Origin: Brachycybe producta
Lineage: Eukaryota > Arthropoda > Diplopoda > Playtdesmida > Andrognathidae
Length of the DNA stretch: 64,000 nucleotides
Direction: 5' to 3'
NCBI GenBank assembly: GCA_036925085.1
Contig: JAUPFP010000032.1
Coordinates: forward strand, 124,001-188,000
Shown piece after piece: positions 11,801 to 23,514 of the stretch. The notes under the pieces are model-generated. The model did no database searches, was not told where the DNA came from, and was given only the letters and a program-made list of their open reading frames with translations. The position numbers and the translations under genes were made by a program. The first letter of the stretch is position 1, and each line of letters opens with the position of its first letter.

Positions 11801-12047
11801 AACCTGGTTTGAGAACCAATTTGGCCGGTAACACCCCATTGTCACCATAAAGACCTATATAAAGAAAATCATACAAAAAATGTTAAAAATCGATCAATCA
11901 ATCGGTTGATCGATCCCCCCCCCCAAAAAAAAGAAAACCCTCACCTGGAACTTGATAATAAAACGACCCGAATGCAAATAAATAAACAACACACATTAAA
12001 TACAAATATAAATCCCTCGAACTACGAAAATTATCAAAAAGAAACAT
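5854..12047 (-). CDS. LMF2: Lipase maturation factor 2
   Basis: Fourteen exons, read leftward: 12047-11945, 11854-11804, 11308-11109, 10547-10519, 10433-10237, 10147-9969, 9902-9626, 9077-8872, 8812-8697, 8362-8238, 8155-8042, 7281-7185, 7082-6968 (or to 6974), 6024-5854. All phases join, giving about 659 residues. Family members are multi-pass ER membrane proteins; LMF1 is needed to fold lipoprotein and hepatic lipases. Recognisable blocks, in order: [10 protein letters not shown] near the N-terminus, [26 protein letters not shown]-like ([10 protein letters not shown]), [36 protein letters not shown] and a C-terminal hydrophobic segment in the last exon. The overall order matches vertebrate LMF2 more closely than LMF1. 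The start ATG begins a hydrophobic segment as in the family. The gene is divergent from NCAPH2. Large introns 2, 3, 11 and 13 hold repeats. Confidence 0.95.
6097..6755. mobile_element. Type E element in LMF2 intron 13
   Basis: Begins with AAAATGAAGAGAAAC and GTTTTAGAAACTAG. It contains the inverted word CTAGTTTCTAAAACAC at about 6555 and ends with GCAGTGGCGCCATCTG and CAGCCACCTTAA. The middle is degraded. The family recurs at 13739, 41270, 45215, 53210, 57165, 58965, 60735 and 63515. Confidence 0.55.
7453..7770. repeat. ~31-bp AT-rich tandem repeat in LMF2 intron 11
   Basis: About ten units of the form ATTATTTAAATCGAGAATTT plus a variable AT tail lie head to tail. Several copies have drifted (GAG to AAA). 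No coding potential. Confidence 0.75.
8467..8626. mobile_element. Short type E palindrome in LMF2 intron 9
   Basis: The left end AAGAAGAAATTGAAACTG and the right end CAATTTCAATTTCTCCTT are inverted. Inside them lie GGAAACTAGAAGG and its complement CCTTCTAGTTTC. The element is about 160 bp and lacks the longer type E interior. Confidence 0.65.
10548..11108. other. LMF2 intron 3, unassigned
   Basis: A 561-bp intron with a GC-richer middle (about 10740-10990) than its surroundings. I saw no inverted ends, tandem repeat or coding signature that could be named. Confidence 0.3.
11452..11670. repeat. ~21-bp degenerate minisatellite in LMF2 intron 2
   Basis: About ten head-to-tail units of the form GAAACTGGCAAAGGTCCGC with 1-5 substitutions each. 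The period is near 21, a multiple of three, which keeps both strands open in one frame. The apparent small ORFs there are by-products. Confidence 0.7.
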
Positions 12048-13553
12048 GATTTCACTAAAAATTAACAGCAAATTTCTCTCAGCGTCCTAAAAACTACTTT
12101 CCACAACGCAAAAATCAACCACTGCAACGAAATGATCCATAAAACCCATTTAACAGAAGCGCTTTACGTTTATTCTTAGTTAATCAAAGTTGTAGCCTCG
12201 TCCTAAACGCCAGTAATAAGTTCTAGCCTCACAGAATTTTCATTAAAAAAAAAATTGTGCGAAAGAAAATCAATTGAAAAGGCTCGTTAGAGGCTAGAAT
12301 TAAGCTGAAATTAATATAGGCTGCGTTTTAATTCTTTATAATTCATAGCCTCTAACAAGGCTGTTTTATTGCAAAAAGCGTAATTCTTTGTTGAAAAGGC
12401 AAGGGCTTCATTGAATCATTTCAAAACGACTATATAGAGGCTACGAATTAATAAGATTGCAGTAGTATGGATAGAGGCTAAATGACGTTTCTCATAAAAA
12501 GGGCGGGACTGTATTCTACTGAGTACGCTTGCCTGTGTCAAAATAGCCTCAAACACAACCTCCACCTGGCCACGCTGTCATAAAAATGACTTCTTATGAG
12601 CTTTACAAGTATGTCTACGACTGCGTGATGAGGTTTGTTGTATTAGAGGCTACTTTCGACGGTTATTCACTGAAGCTGCCGAAGCCTTCATTCTCTTCAA
12701 TAGGAGGTTAACAAGGTAAATACCGTTAAGCGTAAAAGTTATCGGAATTTATCATTGTTTTTAAAGACAGTTTGTTTAAATATTAATGTGATAAACTTAA
12801 TCGTGTTTAACGTGAGAGAAACACGTGCAAATTGTAAGTATTAAGAGGTAAAACGTCTTTTGTTCTTTCTAAATATTGCGTTCGTTTCCGGATAATAAGT
12901 TTCTATTGTTATTTCCGATTTTATTCTTGTTGTTCGCCTTGAAAGTACATTTTTTTTCCATATATTTTGTCGATTTCTATGTTAGATTTTGCACGTTTTT
13001 GTTGCGTTTTATTGTCATTTGATTCGTTTCGAAACGGAAGAGAAATTGGATGAAATGGCGCCGAATGAAAACATGACGGTTTGGCGGGAAAAATGATTAA
13101 TTCCGAAGAAAAAAAACTGCGGAAATACGGTATTTTTTCGATTAGGAGCCACCAGCCACCGTTTTAAAGCTGAGGGTTGCGTTAATGGCGTGTAAAAGCC
13201 TTTAAAGGTAAATCATAAAGGGGAAGTGGCGCCTAATTGAAAGAATTTTTCCGAAAAAAGTCGCAGAAATGGTCAAAACGGCGCCAAATAGAAACATGAC
13301 GGTCTTTTTGTCGTTGAAAATGATAAATTGCGGAAAAGAAACGGTTGAAATGGTATAAAATTCCGAACAAAACGTGGAAACGGGGTATTCTTCTTCGATA
13401 ATGCACCGTGCATTTTCGGGAATCTTAATTTTGTCATGTCGCTTGATTACGTTTCCGCATTTTTCCGGTTTTTGTAGATTTTACGATCGTCTATATTAAC
13501 TGTTTTTTTTTTTCAATTTACTTTTAGCGAAGTTTTCCGTACTTATGTAAGTA
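12048..13553. promoter_or_regulatory. Divergent LMF2/NCAPH2 intergenic region
   Basis: This 1.5-kb stretch separates the LMF2 start codon (12047) from the NCAPH2 start codon (13554). CTTTTAG at about 13524-13530 is a good splice acceptor just before the NCAPH2 ATG, so an upstream non-coding exon is likely. AACAAGGTAAAT near 12710 is one possible donor. Half a type B MITE lies at about 12495-12539. The block 13050-13400 holds two diverged copies of a segment with GGCGCC and ACATGACGGT. Confidence 0.5.
13080..13091 (+). promoter_or_regulatory. E2F-like site upstream of NCAPH2
   Basis: TTTGGCGGGAAA fits the E2F consensus (TTTSSCGC-type core) and lies about 460 bp before the NCAPH2 start codon. 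Condensin genes are cell-cycle regulated in animals, so an E2F input would be natural. No footprint is visible beyond the motif match. Confidence 0.4.
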
Positions 13554-16500
13554 ATGGGATCTCAAGAAGAAGCGATAGGCTGTGAAGTGGATACGGAACG
13601 TTTTGCACACTTTTTGAATCCGATCCGTGATCTTGCAAAGAACTGGGAGATAGACATTGCAGCCTATCTCGAGGAATACATAACAGAAGTTCGTATACGG
13701 AAAAAACGTCAAAAACGTCAATCGAACGTGTTTTAGACACAACATTACAAAACAAATTCAAATAATTTACAAAACTAGAATGGTTAAAGATGATGCTAAA
13801 AGTTTTTTCGTGGCAATATCTTGAAAAATGAACAATTTTATAGTTCAGTTTGAAAAATGACCCGTTTTTTTTAGTTTTTCCATTGAAATTTCAAGAAAAA
13901 CTCTTTTCGGCCTTTTTCAGACTGTCAAAAAGTTTATTTTGAAAGATATCATCATGAAAAAACTTTTAGCATTATAACGAACTATTCTAGTTTCTAAAAC
14001 ACTTTGAATTTTTTGTAATGTTGTTTCTCCTGAAAACCGTTCGCTTGAAAAATTAAAATGTTCTCAAAACTGCAGGTGGAGAGGGAAGAGACCTCTTATA
14101 GAACATAATAGCCACTGGCGCCACCTGGGGGCGTACGAAAACAAGATAAATATCTATAAAGCCACCTTAACACGAAATAGATCGGACCGGCATATTTTTT
14201 TGTGCGAAACGAGTTTTGTCTTAAAAAGAATTTTTTTTTTTTCTGTTTTTTCGTTTCAAGCTCGAGCATGTAGCCATAACGTTCGATTGTGGCAAAACCG
14301 TTATGAATTTTGCCGATGCGGCTCTGCTGATTCAAGGCTCCGCTTGCGTCTATAGCAGAAAGGTGATGTTAACGGAATCTTTTTCGATGCGTCGAACTAA
14401 TCAACTAACAAACCTTTTTTTAACTTTTCTTACTAAAGGTGGATTTTCTTTATAACCTCGTTTTGCAACTTCTCGATGTCGTTCGGTGTTCGAAGTAAGA
14501 ATTTGCGAGGCTCTTGTATCTTTCAATTTGTGTTTTGGTGAAATTCTTGATGTTTGCTTTCAGAAAACAGAGGCAACAGAAAAAGCACGACTCCAGCAAC
14601 AGTTTGAACGAAAATACGTCACAGGTTGAAAATGTATGGACAAATTTATATCGTTATTTTAAATTCTAAGTACGAATATGAGACGGAGGTTAACTTGCGA
14701 TCCTTTTAGTTTTCGAGGTTACCTCGTAAATTGTTCTTTAATCAAGCCGATTTTGCCAAAATGTTTTTTGCCGCTTTTACTACTAATCGGCAAAAAACGG
14801 ATCGGCGAACAAATTTTAACCGGTTTTCGATCATTAACGCACTCAACAATTAGGTCTGCTTTCCGATATAATCTGACTTGGTCCTTTGCAGCTTTGGAGA
14901 GGGGGAGGGAGCAATTGCCCTCCCCCAACTCATATGCCTGTGTGTACAGCCTACAATTTCTGTACGAGAAATCGGTTGTGAAACAAACTCCAGCAGTGAA
15001 AATCGGCATGATCGGCTTGGTTAAATCAATCCCGCATGTGAATTTTTTTTTTTTTTTTTGTGTGTGTGATCGGTTTGGTGTTGGCTCGGTAAAAAAAGTG
15101 TGATTGGTAAAACCTTACTTTGAATATTATTCAACCGAACAACTTTAAATGTCGGCTATAAAATAAGAATTTCTTGTATTGTACTATACAAGAACACGAA
15201 TTTGACGTAAACGATAACATTTTTATTTCACTCCAGTTCTTAACTCTCGACAACTGCGACGTTCAACAGAACCTTAACTTTAAAGAAACTGATGCACCGT
15301 CTTCAAGTTCTCAGTTACTTTTGCCCTGCACACCGTGTTCCGTAATTCCTCTCGATAGCGAAGAAAGGAACGAAAGTTATATTAAAACGTGAGTTGTGGT
15401 TTCGGATGTCTTTCTGTTTGGGTACATCGTTGATAATTTTGCTCATCGTGTCGAAAATTACAGCGAGAAAAATGAGTTGCTTGGCTTTAAAACTGATTTC
15501 TCGTTGAATTCGATGGAAGTTGATCTTCGCGGAAGTGTGTCTCACGATATTATTTTGTCTACGTCGGATGTTTTTGGTTCACCACCGGAATTGCCAGGTA
15601 ATTTGAACCGTTTATTTAGAAATGTTTTTAGGCAAAGTGCCGGTAATACCGTTCGACTTGTAAAAATGCCGCACAAAAGCAAAAATTATTTTTTAAAAAC
15701 TACCTTTTTATCGCATCTTTTTTAATCAGCTTGCAATTAAGTAACCTGGCGTTTTTGTATCACGAAATTAACGTAGCAAATATTTTATTTTACGTTTACA
15801 GTTTCGTTGATTGAACCAGAACCACAGCCACCACCACCTCCCGATCCGGAGGAATTGGATGATGATTTTGGTATTACGATACGTTTATTTTAAGTTTTAC
15901 ACGTGTGCTTCATGTTGTCGTGTTCTAACTTTCGAGGAGGGTTTAATTATAGCTTAGACTATTACTTTACTTGACTGGCAAATCCTTGTTAAAGCGTTGA
16001 ATGCATGTTCTTAGGCAAAAGTGATGCCAGCTCCGTCTGGTGCATTATTTTTACAGAAAAGTCTTTTTTTTTGTGTGGTTCAACGTTGATTGATGTGACG
16101 TCAGAGTACATAACCAACCAATTAGAAATTGCGTTCGTCATAAAAAGGGCGAAGACAACTTCTGTTCGTCCCTCCCGATTTCTAATTGCCAATGTAGTTC
16201 TTCATCGGCCATACTTTTTATACTAATATATAAAAATACACCCTATATAGCTACAAAATGAACTCGTCCAATACTTGACTTTTACTATCAAGTTCATATA
16301 CGATAGTCCCGCTAGAGGCGCCTCTTGGATAACGACGATGCAAAACTGTCAAACACAAAATTTCGGGAGTTGCCAGTCCAGTAAAGTAATAGTCTAAGAT
16401 TATAGTTTATGCGTACTGACATTAGTAACCTCGCAATGAATACACTCGTACCTCGCTATATGGCCGCTCTTTATACGGCTTTTCGCTATAACGACCTTTT

Positions 16501-19500
16501 TTAATTATCGCTCAGTTTCGAAGTACAGTTTAAAATGTTTTCGAAATACGGCCAAAAAAACCGCAAAATCCCATACGTTCTTGTATTTAAAAATTTATTA
16601 CGCTCAATCAAAGTTCAAGTATTGCTTTTTTATGGCTTTTAATAATTTCTTGTACGATTTAGTTCACGACGACGCATTTCCTCCGGAAGTGGAGCCCGAA
16701 CCTCCAGTAAACGATGTTAGTATTAATTCGGAAAAATTCTATAACCTTCGTAAACGGGCAACGACTCAGGCGACAACAGCCGAAAAGGTAAAATATTTTT
16801 ATTTCAACAATTTTTTAAAGTGGCCACAATGTCTCTTTGCGAAAAGCTAATGATGGAAAACGGTTAAACCCGATACACGTTGACAGTTTCGATATAAATT
16901 TTGATTTTAAAAAAAATTTGATTATTTTGCTTTTGCTTTTTTTTCTTATAGGCGGAATCATTTTGGAAGTTGGCAAATGCCCACGAAGAGGTTCCTTCGA
17001 AGATTAAGCCGCCCAGGAAAGGTGAATTATATACTGTCTAACGTATGCCTACTGAAAGGTTTAACATTCATCTTTCGTAGGAAGGACGTTAAACGTGCTG
17101 AAAACTGTCGAAAATGTTGTACATAGAGCTTCGAAACGCCTGAGAAAAATGAAACCCGTCGAAAACGCTAAACTACCTAACATTGCGGCATTTTGCAACA
17201 ATTCGGGTGAATTTCATTTCATTCTTGTTACATTTTTTTTACAATTTCGAGAGACGTTTAGGTTTCTAATTTGTTGTGGTTGTTTAGTTTTTTCGCATTC
17301 TTCCAAGTTACCGAAAAATAGCAAACATTTGATTTGTCCTTCGATTGAGAATTTGTTTTATGAGGAGTTTCAGCGAAGGAAAATGATGCTGCAGAACCTC
17401 AAAGAGCAACTGAAGGTATTTTTGGTTCGATTTTATTTCGGCGTTTGTTTTTTTTGAAAGGTGCATTTGGAAACTAGAAAAGTCAAGAAAGGTTCTAGTT
17501 ATTCGACGTGATACACGTGCAATCGGCTCGAGAGGTGTGTGGCAGGGAGAGATAATTCCCAATCGTAAATGATTTGTCATTTGGACAAAGTTTAGAAATC
17601 ATCATGGAATTATTTATTAGGTTGGTACTAAAATTAATTGCGGTTTTTTTGTTTTCTCTGCTAATAACGAAATGTATGAATTAATAATTATCTTTACTAA
17701 TCGAAATAAGCACATTTTTGGCCATTTAATCACAAGTTTATTTATTCCGGTGGTGTCAAATTTCGGAGTCATGGAGTTGATGGAATCTCGAAATGCATTT
17801 GGGGCAGCAGCAGCTACTGTTGTTTGACGATATTCGTTTCTTGTCCGTTTTCAATTCAAAAGCCTAAATTGAAACACAATTAACAATAAAACCAAAGTTA
17901 CTCAAATACAGACCTCAAAATTGCACTTTCAAATGATTTTAACAAAAACACAATGTAATGACACTTCCATTGAAAACAATTGAGTTTCAATTGCAGTAAA
18001 CAAAAACCGCAATTATTTTCTTACCAACCTAATATTATCAAAGTCTTTGTAACTATGCATAAACGATGACCGCTGCCTTGCAAATAGGTTATAAAGGATT
18101 TTTCGGTAGTGGCGATGAGCAAAACGGGAAATGATGATCGCTCTTCTTAAGACCAATCAGACAGATAAGGAACAGCGATCGTTTAACCGATTTGCAATCT
18201 TTTGTTTGTTTAGAGGGTTGAAAATGACGTTAAAGAAGAAAGTGACGAAGATGATGATGATGGCGTAGATTTTAGAGGTACACACTTGACCGTAGTTGCT
18301 TGTTCTAATGTTTTAGGTGTTTTTTTTAAATAAGCTTTTACTTTAATTTAAGGTGATGATAACGTAAACGACGATCTCGATTGCGATGACTTTCAGCCGT
18401 TACTTTTACCGAACACAAACGACGATAAGATTCCAATGTCTCCGTTGCGTAAGTTAATATTTAATATCTGCGAGTGAAAGTGCAAATTGGTAGTTTCCGT
18501 AGTTTCGCTACGGGTTTAATCGTGACTATTACGAGATGTAGCGGCGAAGGAAAGATGGCAGTTAAAGTGTGGAAGTAAATAAACTTTAATAAAAAAGTCT
18601 GTTTTATTGTCGTAGGTGGTGGTGATCAAAATGCTACTGAAAACGTTTCGATGTCGTACGAAGATCTAATTCGAAAGCATACGGTGAGTGTTTAGGTTGT
18701 TTTTCACCTCCCTTCTAAGGGAAGGAAATTTTAAATGGTCGAAGAGAAGTTTTGGAGCAAAAACTTAGCTTAAAATGGAGCTACGGGTGCGTTCAGTTCC
18801 TACCCGCCTCTTTTTTGTGCTCTTTGCTCGTTGTGAAGCAGCTCTTTCGGTAAGCACTCAAATATGAATTGAACGCGTTTACAGCTTTAAAACCATGTTA
18901 AGAGAAACTGTAAGGTGTTTTAGAAACTAGAAGGGTAGGCTGCTTAAGAGGCTACATCGCAAAATTACTTCGAAAAATCTCCACAAACAGCGCTAGCATC
19001 GTTTTTCTATTTGAGCCCATAGACGCCATGTTAAAGGCAATATGGTTATTTTTCATATTTAAACTTGTCCAATTTTGATGGTTCAAAGTGCAATGTGCAC
19101 CTTAAATATATGCTGATCGAGTGATAGAATGACAAAAAATTGGAAAGTGCGGTTCTATTCTTTAAAAACTATTTTAAAATCGCGAATTTCTAACTCTTAT
19201 GTTAAACTCCTTTGAGTATGTGCGCGTAAGCAAAAAAAACACCCATTAAAATGCTCGTAAAAATATGTAAAAAATTACTTTAAACAATCAGCATGTGCGC
19301 CAATGGTTGGCTTCGCTGTAGTTTACTAGTGGTTTTTAAAAATAACTTATTTATTTTAAGAACATTTTAATGGATGTTTTTTTCTTATGAGTGCGTACTT
19401 TCAATGGAGTTTAACGAAAGAGTTAGAAATTTGCGATTTTCTAACAGTTTTTAAAAATAGAACCACACTTTCCAATTTTTTTTAATTCTATCACTCGATC

Positions 19501-22500
19501 AGCATATATTTAAGGTGCACATTGCACTTTGAACCATCAAAATTGGACAACTTTAAATATGAAAAATAAACATATTGCCGCCGCGACTGTGTAATTTTAA
19601 AAATTAACGTTTTTTTCTTTAACATCGGGTATATGGGCTCAATAGAAAACCGATGCTAGCGCTCTTCGTGGAAATTTTTCGAACTCATTTTGCGATGTGT
19701 ATCCTCTTAAGCTTGGGTTATAGTCTAACTTCATAAAAAGCTTACTTCGAAAGATATCCACATTGAAAATACCCTTAAGAAAATTGGGCTACCCGTCTAG
19801 TTTCTAAAGCACATTCAAGTTTCTCTTCATTTTTTTTGTCTGAAACACAGAATAATCAAGTTAGAAGAGCTGCCATTTACAGCAGTTAAAAAAATCACTT
19901 TATCTTTAATTTGTTTTAATTTCAGGAAAGTTATATGGCGTCAACGCGTGAATTTAATGCCCGGAATAGTATGTCACGCAAAGTGAAGGAATGGGAAGAC
20001 TCTTTGTCAACAATATTGGAAGAAGAGGTAATCTGTTGTCTTATTTTTCGCAATGAATTTCATTATTTGGTTGAAATGTAAAGCAACTTAAACATGTGAT
20101 AGGAAAAACTAGCCGAAAAGGCTTAAAAGGTTTATTTGGGGCTCCTGTTTGGGTCAAGCTAGCCTCTGTGTATGTATCTTTCCGTGCACGAAATCGTGTT
20201 TTTATGCAAGAATATTTTTTTAAAGAAATTAATCGGTATGATGTAATACCCGGTACAGTAAAACCTTAGATCGTGAGCATAATTCGTTCCGGAAACGTGT
20301 TTGTAATTCAATCGACTCGGTTATTTAAGCGAACCATCGGCTCAGTTGTGATCACGTGACGCTCGGCAGACAAAAAGCGTATGCGTACTACTCGTGTTGC
20401 AAGACCACGCTCGTTTATCTCGTTTTGCAAAACACTTGCGAACAAGGTTACTCGCAATCCAAAGTTTTACAGTATAGCCGTTTATCATGGTTTGTGTGTT
20501 CGGTTTTTTGTTTAGTCGTTATTTTCGAGCACAGTTGCTGTGTGAGACGTAATTTAAAGTGCAATAAGAACTCGAATTTACTGTGAAATTGTGAATCCAC
20601 TGTTAAGTTTGCAAAACGGTAGTTACGATTCTTTCAATTGTTAAAGAAAGTTTGAAAATGGCTTACATGCTAATTGCCATAGATGAACAGTTTGTTTCAA
20701 ATCGTCTGTGGAAATTAACATGCGAGACGAATCCTAAATTTTCTCGAATCCGAATCCTAAAAGGTTCTCGAATCCTTAATATAAGAATCGTATATTATTC
20801 ATTAAGAAGATACAAATAAATGAAATAATATTAAATATTAAATTATTAATGATAAAAAAAACAGAGTGTGGTACTCAGGGTCGCTACAAGGTGGTGATCC
20901 GGATACCACCGAAATTGCAACAATCGCCGGTTTTTTTTTTTTGAAAGGTTCAAAAGACGAAAAAAGCGCGAAGATTCAGGTTTTCGAATCTTGAATGTTT
21001 TTCAAGGTTCGCGGGATTCGAATGTCCCATCCCAACTATTTGCAATAAATTGTCACATCTTCCTCGTGGCCTTGTAACAGTCACAAAATAAATTATATAA
21101 TACGACAGTGAAAACTGTTTAAAATTTGAAAAAAAAAATCTGATAAGGCGAAATATATTTTCGATCTGGTTCCTTAGAACGGAGGCTCCCGGCCGGACTC
21201 GGCCCGTGGTCGCTTTGACAAAAAAAAAAGATAATTTCAATATTATTGTTCCTGCACGCAATATAGCTGGCAACATTTTCGATAAAGCGATATTTCGATC
21301 TGTATTTAACTAAACCTCTTTTTTAATTGTAACCAAATAGGAAACTCACTGCAACTACGACATGAGGGACTACTGCGGCCGTGTTCTCAGGAAGTTCTCT
21401 TCGAACAATCGTAAACAAACGATGTCGTTTTCGACGATAGCGGCCGGAGAACCGGCGTACGAGGTGGCTCGTATCTTTCTCGCTTCGCTACAATTGGTAA
21501 TTTTTTGTAATTTTTTGCACCAATCGTTAGAGGTGGCAAAGGGTAGAACCTAACCATTTCAACTCGGTTCGAAACCTGTTCAATCGGTTGGCGATTTTTT
21601 TGGAACCGGTTCTGATCAGTTCGTCAGTCTTCACGAATCGGTTCAAACCGGTTCCCAATGTGCATTAGCAGATTTGCCCCGCACATTAGTACATTACACA
21701 GTAACACAATGCTGACTTAAGTTCCAGTCTCACTGGTTGGCCGAGCTTATAAGAACTGGTTCCGAACCGAGTGGAACGGTTCGGTAGCACACGAGGGTTG
21801 AATCACATCATGGCTCATTACCTGGTTCACTCCAGTGACTGGTTCGTGTGTGGAGACGTGATGACGACTCGACCGTGTCGTGCTACCATTTCTACTCGTT
21901 CGGAACCAGTTCAACCTAAATTCGCGAACCGGTTCTATCGGTTCCGAACCGTACAGATCTCTACCAATTGACAATTATTGATAACAAAAGTTAATAGCAA
22001 AATGTTATTAACATTTCTAGAGGTTTTTATGAATGTTAGTAGCAAATGTTATCAGCAAACGTTGATAATAAAGTTAATAGCAAAATGTTATTAACATTTC
22101 TATAGTTTTCCAAAAATGTTAATAACAAATGTTGTTAACACAAGTTACTAGCAAAATGTTATTAACATTTCTAGAGGCTTTTATGAATGTTAATAGCAAA
22201 TGTTATCAACAAACGTTGATAATAAAGTTAATAACAAAATGTAATTAACATTTCTATAGTTTTCCAAAAATGTTAATAACAAATGTTGTTAACACAAGTT
22301 CATAGCAAAATGTTATTAACATTTCTAGAGGCTTTTATGAATGTTAATGGCAAATGTTATCAACAAAGTTTGATAATAAAGTTAATAGCAAAATGTAATT
22401 AACATTTCTATAGTTTTCCGAAAATGTTAATAACAAATGTTGTTAACAAAAGTTAATAGCAAAATTTTTATTAACATTTCTAGAGGCTTTTATGAATGTT

Positions 22501-22985
22501 AATAGCAAATGTTATCAACAAAGTTTGATAATAAAGTTAATAGCAAAATGTAATTAACATTTCTATAGTTTTCCAAAAATGTTAATAACAAATGTTGTTA
22601 ACACAAGTTCATAGCAAAATGTTATTAACATTTCTAGAGGCTTTTATGAATCTTAATAGCAAATGTTATCAACAAATGTTGATAATAAAGTTAATAGCAA
22701 AATGTTATCATTTCTATAGACTTTTAACAATGTTATCAACAAATGTTTATAACATTTTATAGACTGATTTTTAATATTTGTTATAAACACTGCTAATAAC
22801 ACGTGTTTTCACTTGAACCCAAAGTATGAATTTTCATTGTATTTAATATAATTATCCGGGTTTTTTTTTTGTTAAATTTCGTATAGGCTAACAATTACAA
22901 CGTCGACATAGAGAAAACTGACGAGAATTTAGAACTAACATTGTTGTCTCGCAAGCAGCATTTCGAGGATCTATTCACCGAATGA
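13554..22985 (+). CDS. NCAPH2: Condensin-2 complex subunit H2
   Basis: Seventeen exons: 13554-13688, 14261-14362, 14439-14494, 14564-14624, 15237-15388, 15464-15597, 15802-15870, 16663-16787, 16952-17021, 17081-17206, 17288-17415, 18214-18277, 18353-18448, 18616-18683, 19926-20027, 21341-21496, 22887-22985. Total length is a multiple of three and gives 580 residues. NCAPH2 is the kleisin of condensin II, bridging the SMC2/SMC4 heads in mitotic chromosome compaction. Identifying blocks: [20 protein letters not shown] at the N-terminus (kleisin SMC-contact region), [26 protein letters not shown], an acidic/proline linker, [19 protein letters not shown], and [20 protein letters not shown] near the C-terminus (winged-helix region). 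Exon 4 may instead end at a later donor (GAAAAT before gtatgg). The linker is poorly conserved, as usual. Several introns carry transposons. Confidence 0.95.
13739..14165. mobile_element. Type E element in NCAPH2 intron 1
   Basis: Contains, in order, AAAACTAGAATGGT, GAAATTTCAAGAAAAAC, TTATTTTGAAAGATATCAT, CTATTCTAGTTTCTAAAAC, AGACCTCTTATAGAAC and CCACTGGCGCCACC. It follows exon 1 by about 50 bp. The order is the same as in the copies at 41270, 45215 and, reversed, 53380. Confidence 0.6.
15953..16398. mobile_element. DNA transposon remnant with 7-bp TSD
   Basis: Terminal inverted repeats of about 28 bp (CTTAGACTATTACTTTACT on the left, its complement on the right) are flanked by the direct repeat ATTATAG. 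The interior contains half a type A sequence (about 16105-16195). No transposase. It sits in NCAPH2 intron 7. Confidence 0.7.
16440..16570. repeat. Solo transposon tip
   Basis: The stretch starting ACTCGTACCTCGCTATATGG and continuing with CGGCTTTTCGCTATA matches, inverted, a sequence at about 32915-32957. It looks like one terminal end of a small DNA transposon family. Confidence 0.4.
17617..18032. mobile_element. Mariner-type non-autonomous element
   Basis: Left end TTAGGTTGGTACTAAAATTA and right end TTACCAACCTAA are inverted repeats, flanked by TA on both sides. The word AATTGCGGTTTTT follows inside. This terminal sequence is typical of Hsmar1/cecropia-group mariners. At 416 bp it has no transposase ORF and is a deletion derivative. 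It sits in NCAPH2 intron 11. Confidence 0.85.
18901..19836. mobile_element. Type E palindrome split by type F insertion
   Basis: Outer type E arms (18901-18938 with GTTTTAGAAACTAGAAGG; about 19785-19836 with its complement) are separated by the type F element at 18942-19712. The nesting shows that F inserted after E. Located in NCAPH2 intron 14. Confidence 0.65.
18942..19712. mobile_element. Type F long foldback element, copy 2
   Basis: It begins GCTTAAGAGGCTAC and ends TCCTCTTAAGC, with two inverted arms of about 350 bp. Arm words match copy 1 (GTGCAATGTGCACC, TATATGCTGATCGAG). Confidence 0.8.
20256..20472. mobile_element. Pogo/Tigger-like MITE
   Basis: Left end CAGTAAAACCTTAGAT and right end ATCCAAAGTTTTACAG are imperfect inverted repeats flanked by TA. 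About 217 bp, no transposase. Located in NCAPH2 intron 15. Confidence 0.65.
21558..21962. repeat. GGTTC-rich repeat in NCAPH2 intron 16
   Basis: Repeated words such as AACCGGTTC, GAACCGGTT and TCGGTTC occur in both orientations across about 400 bp. The same words form the 20-bp minisatellite at 52262-52612 and a shorter block at 43970-44080. The boundaries are approximate. Confidence 0.45.
21965..22790. repeat. Type D satellite, ~154-bp unit x5
   Basis: The word TTTCTAGAGG recurs at about 22017, 22170, 22325, 22480 and 22634, a spacing of 153-156 bp. Each unit holds GTTAATAGCAAATGTTATC and CTATAGTTTTCC. The array fills the end of NCAPH2 intron 16. Confidence 0.75.
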
Positions 22986-23514
22986 ACTTTTTAATCAATT
23001 CGCCGATGTGTTCGAAGAATTGCCGCAAGTATTACGAGACACGGAATTCAGTCATTCCGAGAGTTTATAACGCGCAGCTCTGAAAGTCAAACGGGGTTCG
23101 AACTGGCCGATCGGCGTCATTAAACAATTGCCGAAATGGGCCACGGTGTCATTAAGGTCCTTTTCGTGCTTTTGCTAGCTCGAAAGACACTTGCGGATCG
23201 GTTTGTTTTTATGTCATCATTCCGCTTTGAAAACTAATGGCTAATGCGGCATTTGTATTTATCAGTGTATATTTTTTTTTCGTAAGTAGGGCTCGAGAGC
23301 AGAGGCGCGTTTATGTCTGTTTGAGGCCCCCTAATTTTTTTTAAAAAAATGTTGGTTGAAAAATGTGTTTTTCGGAATCAATAATCGTAATTGTTAATAC
23401 ATTTGTAGTAAAACTGAACCTGTTTATTGAAAAGCCCTACTCTTTGTTTTTGTTTCTGGAGAAAAATTCAGAGAAACTCGAAAGTGTTTTAGAAACTATG
23501 AGGGTAGTTCATTC

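Noticed and set aside
11784-11810. GGTTCGATCCC on the minus strand, like a tRNA B-box
   Set aside because: One mismatch to the B-box, no A-box or cloverleaf around it, and it overlaps the LMF2 exon 2 donor.
12588-12642. Short ORF MTSYELYKYVYDC before a GT
   Set aside because: Overlaps a MITE end and has a weak donor; no continuation found.
22986-23190. GC-richer, partly open sequence after the NCAPH2 stop
   Set aside because: Contains in-frame stops and no recognised motif; more likely 3'UTR.
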